DNA from: Ruania alkalisoli
GTDB lineage: Bacteria; Actinomycetota; Actinomycetes; Actinomycetales; Beutenbergiaceae
NCBI RefSeq assembly: GCF_014960965.1
Contig: NZ_CP063169.1
Coordinates: 3,877,581-3,941,580 of the forward strand
Direction: 5' to 3'
DNA: 64,000 nt
The position numbers and the translations under genes were made by a program. Positions 17,000-24,702 of the stretch are shown here, piece after piece (position 1 is the stretch's first letter; every line of letters starts with the position of its first letter). Under the pieces are notes generated by a model. That model was not told where the DNA came from. It ran no database searches and saw only the letters and a program-made list of their open reading frames with translations.

Positions 17000-17494
17000 A
17001 TGCCGGGAGCCCGTGCCCGCCGCTTCTGGCGTCTGCCACCAGCGCTCCTCATCCTCGCGCTTGCCACTGGGTGCAGCGTGTTCGACGGCACGGACACGGT
17101 CTCCGTGTTCGACCTGAGCACCGGTGACTGCGTGCTGGCACCGGAGGACGTCACGGTTGAGATCTCCGAGGTCACGGTGGTCCCGTGCGAGGAACCGCAC
17201 CACCTGGAGGCCTACGCCCTGGCCGAGTTTCCCCAGTCGACGGGTCAGTCGACGACTTCGGCGGCTGGGAGCTCTTTCCCCGGCGACGCTGCCCTCAAGG
17301 ACTTCGCCGACGGCGCCTGCGCCGAGGAGTTCGCCGACTACGTCGGCATCGACTACCGGGATTCTGAGTTGTGGTTCACCTATCTGGTGCCCTCGGCCCG
17401 TAGCTGGCAGGCCGAAGACGACCGCAGCGTGCTCTGCTTCGTCACCACCACCGGGGAAGAACTCACGCAATCAGTCGCCGGTACCGGGTGGTAG
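17000..17494 (+). CDS. Septum-formation-family lipoprotein
   Basis: A 164-aa lipoprotein. The ATG at 17000 follows GAGGAGGAGG. The lipobox is LATGC (Cys about residue 25). The mature domain has the pattern of the actinobacterial septum-formation family: FDLSTGDCVLAP, VVPCEEPHHLEAYAL, and a late SVLCFV, giving conserved Cys and HxxE positions. It sits behind an eCIS promoter box and 65 bp ahead of the tip gene, so it is probably produced with the injection system. The biochemical role is unknown. Confidence 0.75.
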   Translation: MPGARARRFWRLPPALLILALATGCSVFDGTDTVSVFDLSTGDCVLAPEDVTVEISEVTVVPCEEPHHLEAYALAEFPQSTGQSTTSAAGSSFPGDAALKDFADGACAEEFADYVGIDYRDSELWFTYLVPSARSWQAEDDRSVLCFVTTTGEELTQSVAGTGW

Positions 17495-17559
17495 CGGCGG
17501 CCAGCTCGTCGCGCTCCGACCGATCACCGACCGCTGCGACCACCATCAAGAGGAGTGCC

Positions 17560-17955
17560 ATGCCACGGCCCGCCGCGACCACCACCGCCACCATGACGTG
17601 CACCTTCGGTGCCGCGCCGTCGACCTTGAACGCGACCAGCGCCCCCACGGTCCTGATCGAGGGCAAGCCGGCAGCGACCATCCGCGACACCATCCCGGTC
17701 ATGAACATCCCGCCGTTCGGGATGTGCACGTCGCTGGCCAATCCCGCCGTCGCCGCAGCCACCACAGCCGCACTCGGCGTGCTCACCCCGGCCCCCTGCC
17801 TCCCCGTGATGGCGACGCCGGCGTGGCAGAACGGAGCCACCCGGACCCTCATCGGCGGCACCCCCGGCCTCACCCAGGGCGCGATGTGCACCTGCGCCTA
17901 CGGCGGCATGATCCAGGTCGTCAACGCCGGCACTCTCAGGAGTCAGACCGGCTGA
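17560..17955 (+). CDS. PAAR-like spike-tip protein (DUF4280 type)
   Basis: A 131-aa protein with the DUF4280 pattern: TCTFGAAPSTLN at the start, then IPPFGMCTSLANPAVAAATTAALGVLTP, with conserved CxP, GGTPGL and CTCAYGG. Quoted pieces include FGMCTSLANPAV and ALGVLTPAPCLP. Such proteins form the metal-stapled cone that caps the VgrG spike in contractile systems. The ATG at 17560 follows AGAGGAG. It is separated from the other baseplate genes by over 20 kb but lies in the same regulon by promoter element. The last codons lie next to a short direct repeat (AGGAGTCAGACCGG) at the convergent gene end. Confidence 0.85.
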   Translation: MPRPAATTTATMTCTFGAAPSTLNATSAPTVLIEGKPAATIRDTIPVMNIPPFGMCTSLANPAVAAATTAALGVLTPAPCLPVMATPAWQNGATRTLIGGTPGLTQGAMCTCAYGGMIQVVNAGTLRSQTG

Positions 17956-17956
17956 T

Positions 17957-18568
17957 TCAGGAGTCAGACCGGCGGGCCTCGAGGATCCGGTCGAGCTCCG
18001 CCCGCTCCGCCTCCAGCTCCAGCCGATCGTTCTCGCGAACCATCGCCATGGCGTCCGAGGCGCTAGCAGACCCGGAGAGCACCGCCTCGATCGCGGGCCA
18101 GTACCGCACCAGTTGCTGCTCAGCCGTGGCGAACGCGAGTCCGAGTAACCCACCCAACGCGCCTGTCGGAATCTCCACCTCACCCACAGTCACCGAGGTC
18201 CGGACCGCGATGCTGCCGGCAGCCAGATCGACCTCGATCGTGGCGTCGAACTCGGCATCGCTGGCACGCACGGCCAACTCGACCGCGGACTGCCGGTGCG
18301 CCACCGGAATCGGAACGGGGTACACGGCGTAGCAGCTCACGGACCGCGCCTGCGAGCGCACCACACCGAACAGGTCACCCATCCGCGCGTCCTCAGACGC
18401 TACCTCCACTGTCGCCACGTCGACGTCCAGATCAACGTCGTGCCCCGTGAGCACGAGTGAGATCGCCACATCGCGCAAGAACGCCGGTTCCACGGCGTCG
18501 AGCTGGACGTAGGAACGAGAGATTCCCGACGACGCCCCCTCCTCGGGCGCACCGCTTGCGTTGGTCAT
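17957..18568 (-). CDS. YbjN-like protein, candidate effector chaperone
   Basis: A 203-aa protein. The middle and end (ELAVRASDAEFDATIEVD, SIAVRTSVTVGEVEIP, LLGLAFATAEQQLVRYWPAI) have the YbjN/type III-chaperone-like alternation: a hydrophilic beta-sheet followed by a helix with the yRTS-like strand. The C-terminus is a charged helix (RENDRLELEAERAELDRI). The start overlaps the stop of the large eCIS-core gene by 4 bp (ATGA), so the two proteins are made together. A role as chaperone, loader or immunity partner for that protein is inferred. Fold assignment is from pattern only. Confidence 0.55.
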   Translation of the reverse strand: MTNASGAPEEGASSGISRSYVQLDAVEPAFLRDVAISLVLTGHDVDLDVDVATVEVASEDARMGDLFGVVRSQARSVSCYAVYPVPIPVAHRQSAVELAVRASDAEFDATIEVDLAAGSIAVRTSVTVGEVEIPTGALGGLLGLAFATAEQQLVRYWPAIEAVLSGSASASDAMAMVRENDRLELEAERAELDRILEARRSDS

Positions 18569-21500
18569 ACTCCAGCTTTCTGGGCCGGCTGTGCCCGGCG
18601 TTCAGCGATCATGATCTTGATCAACTGGATGGCCGCCTGTGAGTTTCGGCTGGGCGCTCGGTCACGTTCGGCTTCCAGGTCAGCCAGGGTCACGGTGGCT
18701 TCCCACGTCTTGAGGTCGTCGTCCGTGGCGTCCTCGGCGAGCCACCGGTCCCCGACGACGCAGACGATGGTGTCGTCGGTGATCACGCTCTCATAGACCT
18801 CAGTCCGAGCGGCGAGCTTCTTGCGCTTGGCGGAGGACAGGAACATCCGAGCCTGCCAGAAGAAGCCACGGTTCTTCTGGCTGTTCTCACCGAGCTGCTT
18901 CTTGCTCGCGAGTTCGTTGCGTCGCTCGGCCAGAGATTGGGTCTCGTTCCACTTCTTCAGCACTCCGGCCCCGCGCTTCTTGAGCCCGGTGATCGGCTTG
19001 AGCTTGGTCTTCAGGTCCTTGTACGCCGTTGTAGGATCGGCGTCGGTGCCCATCTCGGCGAGCACGGCGTCGCGGATGGTCGCAAGAATGATGTCCTGGC
19101 TTCCCTCGGTGCCGTCCTTGGGATCCTTTCCCGGCCGGACCGACGACGGTTTAATCTGCTGGATGTACTCATCAGAGATTAATACTCCGTTGATCCGGTA
19201 GTTCTTGAGAAACTCCGCCGCCTCCTTATCGCCCTGGGCGGCCCGGATGATGAGCCCATCGACCGCCATCTTCGGATCACGTCGCAGCTCCTCCTCGGCA
19301 GCACCTTCGCGGTGGAGCACCTCCGAATCCTTGCGAGCTCGGACGGCCATGGCGGCCAGCACCTTGTCGGCGATGTAGTGGCAGAGATCGTGGAGAGCGC
19401 CGAGCACGCGCTTGCCGGCGCTGATCGCCGCCGGGATTCCCAACCCCCCGGCCGTGACGATCTGCGTGATCGCGATGACGGCATCACCGATACTGGATCC
19501 CAATGCCCAGCAGTTCTTCTCGAGCTGCTTCGTGTAGACCTGTGCGATGTGCATCAGCGAGTGGACGTTCACATCCACCTTCTTGTTCGTCGCCGTATTC
19601 TTCCATGCCCGTCCCAGGCTGACATTTGTTTCGTGCTGCCGCTGCCCCGTCAGTGCGACGTCCACTACGGCACGAGCCATCGACATCACCGAACTCACGA
19701 GGTCGAAACCGGGCAGCGCCTCCCACACCACGCCTGCGACGTCGGAGTCAATCAGTTTGGCCAGTTCGGCGCACTTCTTTGCGGCCGAATTGATCCCGTT
19801 CACGCCCCCTGCGCCAGACTTGGCTACTGCGAGGCGATCGCGAACATCCTTCGTCTCGGATGCCTTCTTGGCGGAGCTGACCAGCGACACGGTGGACTTC
19901 GCGGCTTCGAGGAGACCAGTGAAGATGCTCGTGACACTCCCGATTCCCGATTCGATCTTCGACTGCGTCGATACGTCCGCCAGCGCGGGCATCTCGCCCG
20001 ACGGAGAGACCTTCATCGCCGTGTTCATCGAATTGGCAAAGTCGACACTGGGCGAGGTCAGGCCCGTGGGATCCAGGGGATCCAGGGCCATCGGAAGCTG
20101 GCGAGAGTCAAAGGCGAGGGTAGCGCCGTCGGTCTCCTCACGGTTCTCTTGATCGGCCCGTATGCCGGACCATCCGGAGACAGTGGCGATCGCACCGGTG
20201 CCCTTCTGGATCTTGCCGGCGACGGACTCGACCTTTCCCACGGCGCCATCGGCCTTGGTGAGTTTGGCCTTCTTCGACTTCTCATGCTCGGACGTGGAGC
20301 CAGCGGTCACCTGCGGCGTGCCGGCCCCCGTGGTGGGCTTGATCAGCAAGGCCAGCGAACTCTCGATCTTCTCCCTGTCCCGACTTGACTGGCGGTCCTT
20401 GGCCTCCACCCGGTCGAGGGCCATCTGCCAAGCTGCGATGTCCAACGGTCCATCCCGAGGGGGCATCCGCTGGATCACCTTGGCGTCTACGTCGCGACGG
20501 ACCTCGGCCGCGGCCTGCGGCCGGGCCTTCAACTCGGTGACCGGGGGGACCGCTGTCCGTAGTTCCCGATACTTCCTGGCCATCCGCTCGTAGACCAGCT
20601 CGACGTCCTTGCCAAGCATCCGCGACGTGATCACTGACTCGTCTGCCGTCTTCTGCGCATCGCGTTGACTCTGCGTAGCATCACCCGCGGCCCGGACGCG
20701 GCGGACCTGAGTGACGAGACGTTCCGCGGCCGTCTCCCGAGGGGGCCGCAGGGCCTTGAGGAGGGGGTTCTCCAACGCCAACCAGGTAGCGTCGTACGCC
20801 TGTTGAGCGGCTTGCTCATCGTCGACTCCGGGCAAGCCTCGAAGGGTCGCGAACAAGCGTTCCTCATCCTTGCGGACCCTCTCGAAATCCTTGCTCAGGT
20901 CGCCCACGTACTGACCGCGGTCCGTCTTGTGCAGCGCCCCGACACCGTTGGCGTTGAACGACTGCCCGGGGCCGTCGAAGGGCGCCTCGTCATCGAGCTG
21001 GGTGACCTTCTCCCACCCCTCGTTGCGCACCTTCACCCCTTGCCGGCCACTCGCCTTCAGCCGACCCTTCTGCCTCTTCTCGAGATCCTTGCCCTGCTTC
21101 ACCGAACCTGCGCTCTGCTTGTCGCCCTTTCCCTTTCCAAAGATCTTGACTCGTCGGCGGATCTGCCCGTCGTGCACTCCCTCGGAGAGCACGTGCGCGA
21201 TCTCGTGAGCGAGCACGTCCTCAGCACCGGCACCGGCACCGGCACCGGCACCGGCACCCAGGAAAACGTCCTGACCAACCGTGAACGCCTCGGCCGAGAG
21301 TGCATCGCCCAGCCGGTTCGCCTCCGCCCCCCGGTGAATGCGCACCCGGCCGAGCGACCGCCCGAACGCACTCTCCATCCGGGCGCGCTCGGCACCCTGA
21401 AGCGGAGCACCACCACCACGGGCCGCCTCGATCCGGCCCGCGAGTTGCCCACCCAGCCGCCCACCCTCCGGGCCGACCGCCGCACCCGGCACCGCCACCG

Positions 21501-21807
21501 GAGTGGCTGACCGCCGCAGGTGGGAACAGCCCGAGCCATGCCGGTGATGATCGGCACCGACCTGCCCCTGCTCGCCTTCCTCCTCGCCCGTGGTCCGGCG
21601 GAGCCTGGCCAGCGCGGTCTCGGCACGCCGATCCGCCAGCTCTTCGGCGATGTCGTCGGCGTGGCCCACCACCAGCCCACCGGCGCCGACACCCGCCAGC
21701 GGCGCAGGAGACGCCGCGGGCGCCGCCGCATCCGCGTGCGGAGCCTTCTCGGCCTGGTGCCCGGGGTCCGCCGTGGTCGCCGAACGTGACATGACCCGGT
21801 CTGTCAT
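18565..21807 (-). CDS. eCIS-core (DUF4157-type) effector candidate
   Basis: A 1080-aa protein. Residues about 135-212 carry the eCIS-core domain: MESAFGRSLGRVRIHRG, AEAFTVGQDVFLG, then DVLAHEIAHVLSEG with the HEIAH motif at about 201-205. This domain marks cargo of extracellular contractile injection systems. A Gly-Ala repeat lies just before HEIAH. The remaining about 860 residues are mainly charged helices. Hydrophobic segments at about 670-810 (GFDLVSSVMSMARAVVDVAL, VIAITQIVTAGGLGIPAA) could insert into membranes. No known toxin domain is recognised. It is the first gene of its own operon, behind an eCIS promoter box, with a YbjN-like gene fused by overlap. Confidence 0.8.
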   Translation of the reverse strand: MTDRVMSRSATTADPGHQAEKAPHADAAAPAASPAPLAGVGAGGLVVGHADDIAEELADRRAETALARLRRTTGEEEGEQGQVGADHHRHGSGCSHLRRSATPVAVPGAAVGPEGGRLGGQLAGRIEAARGGGAPLQGAERARMESAFGRSLGRVRIHRGAEANRLGDALSAEAFTVGQDVFLGAGAGAGAGAGAEDVLAHEIAHVLSEGVHDGQIRRRVKIFGKGKGDKQSAGSVKQGKDLEKRQKGRLKASGRQGVKVRNEGWEKVTQLDDEAPFDGPGQSFNANGVGALHKTDRGQYVGDLSKDFERVRKDEERLFATLRGLPGVDDEQAAQQAYDATWLALENPLLKALRPPRETAAERLVTQVRRVRAAGDATQSQRDAQKTADESVITSRMLGKDVELVYERMARKYRELRTAVPPVTELKARPQAAAEVRRDVDAKVIQRMPPRDGPLDIAAWQMALDRVEAKDRQSSRDREKIESSLALLIKPTTGAGTPQVTAGSTSEHEKSKKAKLTKADGAVGKVESVAGKIQKGTGAIATVSGWSGIRADQENREETDGATLAFDSRQLPMALDPLDPTGLTSPSVDFANSMNTAMKVSPSGEMPALADVSTQSKIESGIGSVTSIFTGLLEAAKSTVSLVSSAKKASETKDVRDRLAVAKSGAGGVNGINSAAKKCAELAKLIDSDVAGVVWEALPGFDLVSSVMSMARAVVDVALTGQRQHETNVSLGRAWKNTATNKKVDVNVHSLMHIAQVYTKQLEKNCWALGSSIGDAVIAITQIVTAGGLGIPAAISAGKRVLGALHDLCHYIADKVLAAMAVRARKDSEVLHREGAAEEELRRDPKMAVDGLIIRAAQGDKEAAEFLKNYRINGVLISDEYIQQIKPSSVRPGKDPKDGTEGSQDIILATIRDAVLAEMGTDADPTTAYKDLKTKLKPITGLKKRGAGVLKKWNETQSLAERRNELASKKQLGENSQKNRGFFWQARMFLSSAKRKKLAARTEVYESVITDDTIVCVVGDRWLAEDATDDDLKTWEATVTLADLEAERDRAPSRNSQAAIQLIKIMIAERRAQPAQKAGV
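21224..21258 (-). repeat. (GCACCG)n microsatellite in the effector gene
   Basis: Five exact hexamers plus a partial sixth encode an alternating Gly-Ala run of about 11 residues directly before the HEIAH segment of the eCIS-core domain. Changes in copy number would stay in frame and only alter the length of the loop. Confidence 0.85.
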
Positions 21808-21852
21808 CGACCCTCCCTCAACGCGCGCGAGCCGTCAGCGCTCGCTGGCGCC

Positions 21853-21894
21853 AGTCTTCCCCGCGGCCTGCACGCCGGCATCAGTAGCCACTAC
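21853..21894 (-). promoter_or_regulatory. eCIS promoter box, effector unit
   Basis: On the minus strand GTAGTGGCTACTGATG (21894-21879) is followed after 20 bp by AAGACT (21858-21853), with the gene start at 21807. The box overlaps the last codons and stop of the ATPase gene, which shows the effector pair has its own promoter. The -10 is the weakest of the four. Confidence 0.55.
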
Positions 21895-23918
21895 CGAGAT
21901 CCGGCCCACCGCGACCCCGTCACCCGCCGCCCCAGCTTGGCCATCTCCCGCTCAGCCGCGCGACGCAGATCCGCCATACCCACCTCCCGCTGCTCGGCGA
22001 CGGCGTCATAGGTCGCGGCCAGCACGATGTTGCGCACGTCGCCACCAGCGATCTCGAGGGACTCAGCCAGCAGATCCAGATCGACAGGGTCCCCCGCCGC
22101 GGTTCCCGGCAGCTGTGCCAGGTGCTGCTCCCACAACCGGCGCCGGGTGGGCGCATCCGGATCGGGAAAGTGCACCATGAAGTGCAGCCGCCGGGCGAAC
22201 GCCGGATCGAGGTTGCCACGCAGGTTCGTGGCCAGCACCGTGATCCCCTCGAAGGCCTCCATCCGCTGCAGCAGGTAAGCGACCTCCTGGTTGGCGTAGC
22301 GGTCGCGGGAGTCCGTCACGGCCGAGCGGCTTCCGAACAACGCGTCGGCCTCATCGAAGAACAGCACCGCATTGAGCGACTCCGCCTTCGCGAACACCCG
22401 CTCCAGGTTCTTCTCGGTCTCACCGATGTACTTGTCCACCACGCTCGAGAGGTCCACCCCGAACAGATCCGCACCCAGTGCGTCGGCCAGCACGTGCGCG
22501 GCGAGCGTCTTCCCCGTTCCCGGGCTTCCGGAGAACAGTGCGCAGATGCCGGTGCCCTTGCCGCCCTTGCCCTGCAGATCTCCCAGGCCCAGCACCTCGT
22601 CACGGTTGCGCGCCCACCCAATCAGCCGCTCGACCTCGACGCGCACATGATCGGGCAGCACCAAATCGTCCAACGTGGCCGGGGTGCCACCGGAATACGC
22701 ATGATGACCGGCTGCCAGCATCCGCACCGCCCGCCGCACGTCCTCGGCCCCCACCGCGCGACTCTCCCGCCGGGCGTCGGCGCGCGCCCGCTCAGCGACC
22801 AACTCGATCTCCTCCGGCATGATGCGGGCCGCCACCACCTCCGGCCCGACCACATCCTCGGCGATCGCCTCCCGCCAGAGCGCCTCACGTTCGCCCCTGC
22901 TCAGACGAGTAGCCGTCACCGTCGCCGGCAACAGCTGCGCCCATCGCGGTTCCCACGCGATCGACGCCACCGCCACCACCGGCACCGCAGCACGATCGAT
23001 CAGGTCGAGATGAGCTGTGGCGTGCTGAGCACCGAGGAGCACCAGCACCGCCCCCTCGAGCCCCGCCTCCAGGGTCAGGGCTGCGAGCGTGTGGCGCACG
23101 TGCACCGGGTCCGGTGACGTCCCCTCATGTTCGGGCACCCCTGCCTCACGCCCCGACGGCGCCCGCTCCAGATCAGCCACGACGCACGCCACCCCCAGAC
23201 GCCGGCAGGCAGCGACCGCGAGCGAGGCGGCTGCAGCCCCCGGCGCAGCCCTCACCCAGACCAGCGACTCACCCCCGGCAAGCGCATCCGCCACGTCACC
23301 CGAGCCGTCCATGTCCACCGGCGGTGCGTGCACCAACACCCGTTCCACCTCCTGCGGCACCACGGCCGCCCCCAGCACGTGCGACACCACACGGTCAGGC
23401 ACCGCCAGCCTGCGGCTCAGCAGCACCCCGTCACCCTCCACACCGACCAACGCGTACCGGCGCAGCCGGCCGCCCCGCTCCAGCAGCCGGCGGGCCCCCG
23501 GTTCGGCACTTCCCAGGCCGGCCGACTCCCAGGCGAGCGCGACGCTCGGGCGAGCTGCGCCGTCGTCACCCGAGAGCAGCCCGGCAAGCAGGTGCGCACT
23601 GGGGTGCGCCTCGGGGAGGCAGGCGAGAGTCAGCACGGTCTGCTCGGTGAAGCTGAGCCCGAAGCGCTCGGCCACCTCCCCCACCCCGGCATCCAGGATC
23701 TCCAGCGACGCACGGTCGGCAAGCAGCGCCGCGAGCGCCGCCCGGGCGAGCCCACGCCCTGCCCGTTCACCCCCTGCCTGGCCACCCTGTGCCTGACCAC
23801 CCTCTGCCTGATCACCCTCTGCGGGCGCGGTGCCGGCCCACACCCCCGCACGTTCACGGCGCTCGACGGCGACCTCCCACGCTGCCAGGACAGCACCAGT
23901 CAGGCTGTGGGTCGTCAT
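21891..23918 (-). CDS. AAA+ ATPase of the contractile injection system
   Basis: A 675-aa AAA+ protein of the CDC48-like class always found in eCIS loci (Afp15/Pvc15 counterpart). The C-terminal AAA module has Walker A GSPGTGKTLAAHVLADALG (about residue 463), Walker B AVLFFDEADALFG (about 515) and the sensor-1 stretch ITVLATNLRGNLDPAFARR. The N-terminal 400 residues contain helical segments and a degenerate nucleotide-binding-like fold. In relatives the ATPase is needed for assembly or cargo loading. The start overlaps a 22-codon micro-ORF by ATGA. Confidence 0.88.
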   Translation of the reverse strand: MTTHSLTGAVLAAWEVAVERRERAGVWAGTAPAEGDQAEGGQAQGGQAGGERAGRGLARAALAALLADRASLEILDAGVGEVAERFGLSFTEQTVLTLACLPEAHPSAHLLAGLLSGDDGAARPSVALAWESAGLGSAEPGARRLLERGGRLRRYALVGVEGDGVLLSRRLAVPDRVVSHVLGAAVVPQEVERVLVHAPPVDMDGSGDVADALAGGESLVWVRAAPGAAAASLAVAACRRLGVACVVADLERAPSGREAGVPEHEGTSPDPVHVRHTLAALTLEAGLEGAVLVLLGAQHATAHLDLIDRAAVPVVAVASIAWEPRWAQLLPATVTATRLSRGEREALWREAIAEDVVGPEVVAARIMPEEIELVAERARADARRESRAVGAEDVRRAVRMLAAGHHAYSGGTPATLDDLVLPDHVRVEVERLIGWARNRDEVLGLGDLQGKGGKGTGICALFSGSPGTGKTLAAHVLADALGADLFGVDLSSVVDKYIGETEKNLERVFAKAESLNAVLFFDEADALFGSRSAVTDSRDRYANQEVAYLLQRMEAFEGITVLATNLRGNLDPAFARRLHFMVHFPDPDAPTRRRLWEQHLAQLPGTAAGDPVDLDLLAESLEIAGGDVRNIVLAATYDAVAEQREVGMADLRRAAEREMAKLGRRVTGSRWAGSR

Positions 23919-23983
23919 GGCAGCACGGTTTCCAGGTCAGCACTGTATTCAGTGAACTGCTGTTCCATGACCTGCTGTTCCAT
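23915..23983 (-). CDS. Micro-ORF translationally coupled to the AAA+ gene
   Basis: ATG at 23983 to TGA at 23915 gives 22 residues: MEQQVMEQQFTEYSADLETV then LP. The TGA overlaps the ATPase start (ATGA). The first ten residues are a repeat (MEQQV-MEQQF) from a 15-bp direct repeat at 23957-23986. A GTG three codons upstream is an alternative start. No strong ribosome site is visible. It could be a leader peptide that sets ATPase translation, or a real small protein; coding is not proven. Confidence 0.4.
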   Translation of the reverse strand: MEQQVMEQQFTEYSADLETVLP

Positions 23984-24039
23984 GGCCTGCACTGTGGCAC
24001 GGGCACCGGGGCGGGCAGGGGCTCCGACGGTGAAGTTGG

Positions 24040-24081
24040 GTAGGAATTACCGATGTTGCCCCGCACCCGGATTCCTAGCCT
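24040..24081 (+). promoter_or_regulatory. eCIS promoter box, cap/membrane-protein unit
   Basis: GTAGGAATTACCGATG (24040-24055) is followed after 20 bp by TAGCCT (24076-24081), 54 bp before the GTG of the cap gene. It may also serve the divergent ATPase gene, since the core is palindromic. The rest of the 23919-24135 gap holds the micro-ORF. Confidence 0.65.
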
Positions 24082-24135
24082 GAGGAGGCTGCGGATCCGT
24101 GCGTGGCGTTGCGGCCGGGAGGCATGGGAGGAACG

Positions 24136-24702
24136 GTGCTGATTTCTGCTGTCGAGGACGGCATCGAGAACCTGCTGCGCGCCGCCCTCCCGCTGGAACG
24201 TGAGCACGGCGACATCTCCTTCGAGGCCCCGAACAGCACCTGGTCGGCCACGGTCAACCGACTCACCGTGAATCTGTTCCTGTACGGGGTGGGCCGGTCC
24301 GCCCAGCCCCCGATGATGCAGCCGGATCGGCGGGACTCCTCCGGTCGGGTGGCCCGTAGGTTCGCGTTGCCGATGGTCGAACTGTCGTTCCTCGTGAGCG
24401 CATGGGCCGGCTCGGCACGCGACGAGCACGAGCTGCTCAGCGATGTGCTCACCCGGGCACTGACCTATCCGACCATCCCTGCCGAGCATCTGAGCCTCTC
24501 CCTGGACTCCACCGTCCAGCTCGCCGTGGCCAACGACGAGAAGAACCGGCCCCGTGACGTCTGGGGCGGCCTGGGCGGGAATCTGAAGGCATCGTTCGTG
24601 CTGATCGCCACCGTCGCAGCGGACGCCTACCCCTGGCAGGACGCCGCACCGGTGGTCGACCGGGTGGCGCCCGCCGTGCTTCCGAGGCCCGGGGCGCCAT
24701 GA
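24136..24702 (+). CDS. DUF4255 (Pvc16-type) tail terminator/cap protein
   Basis: A 188-aa protein of the Pvc16_N/DUF4255 family (Afp16/Pvc16 counterpart), which caps the tube-sheath end. Recognisable are the N-terminal ISAVEDGIENLLRAALPL, the strand pair TVNRLTVNLFLYGVGRS and the late LKASFVLIATVA. The GTG at 24136 has GGGAGG 5 nt before it; in-frame ATGs at 24103 and 24124 are less well placed. It is the first gene of a plus-strand unit with the three repeat proteins, sharing ATGA with the next gene. Confidence 0.87.
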   Translation: MLISAVEDGIENLLRAALPLEREHGDISFEAPNSTWSATVNRLTVNLFLYGVGRSAQPPMMQPDRRDSSGRVARRFALPMVELSFLVSAWAGSARDEHELLSDVLTRALTYPTIPAEHLSLSLDSTVQLAVANDEKNRPRDVWGGLGGNLKASFVLIATVAADAYPWQDAAPVVDRVAPAVLPRPGAP

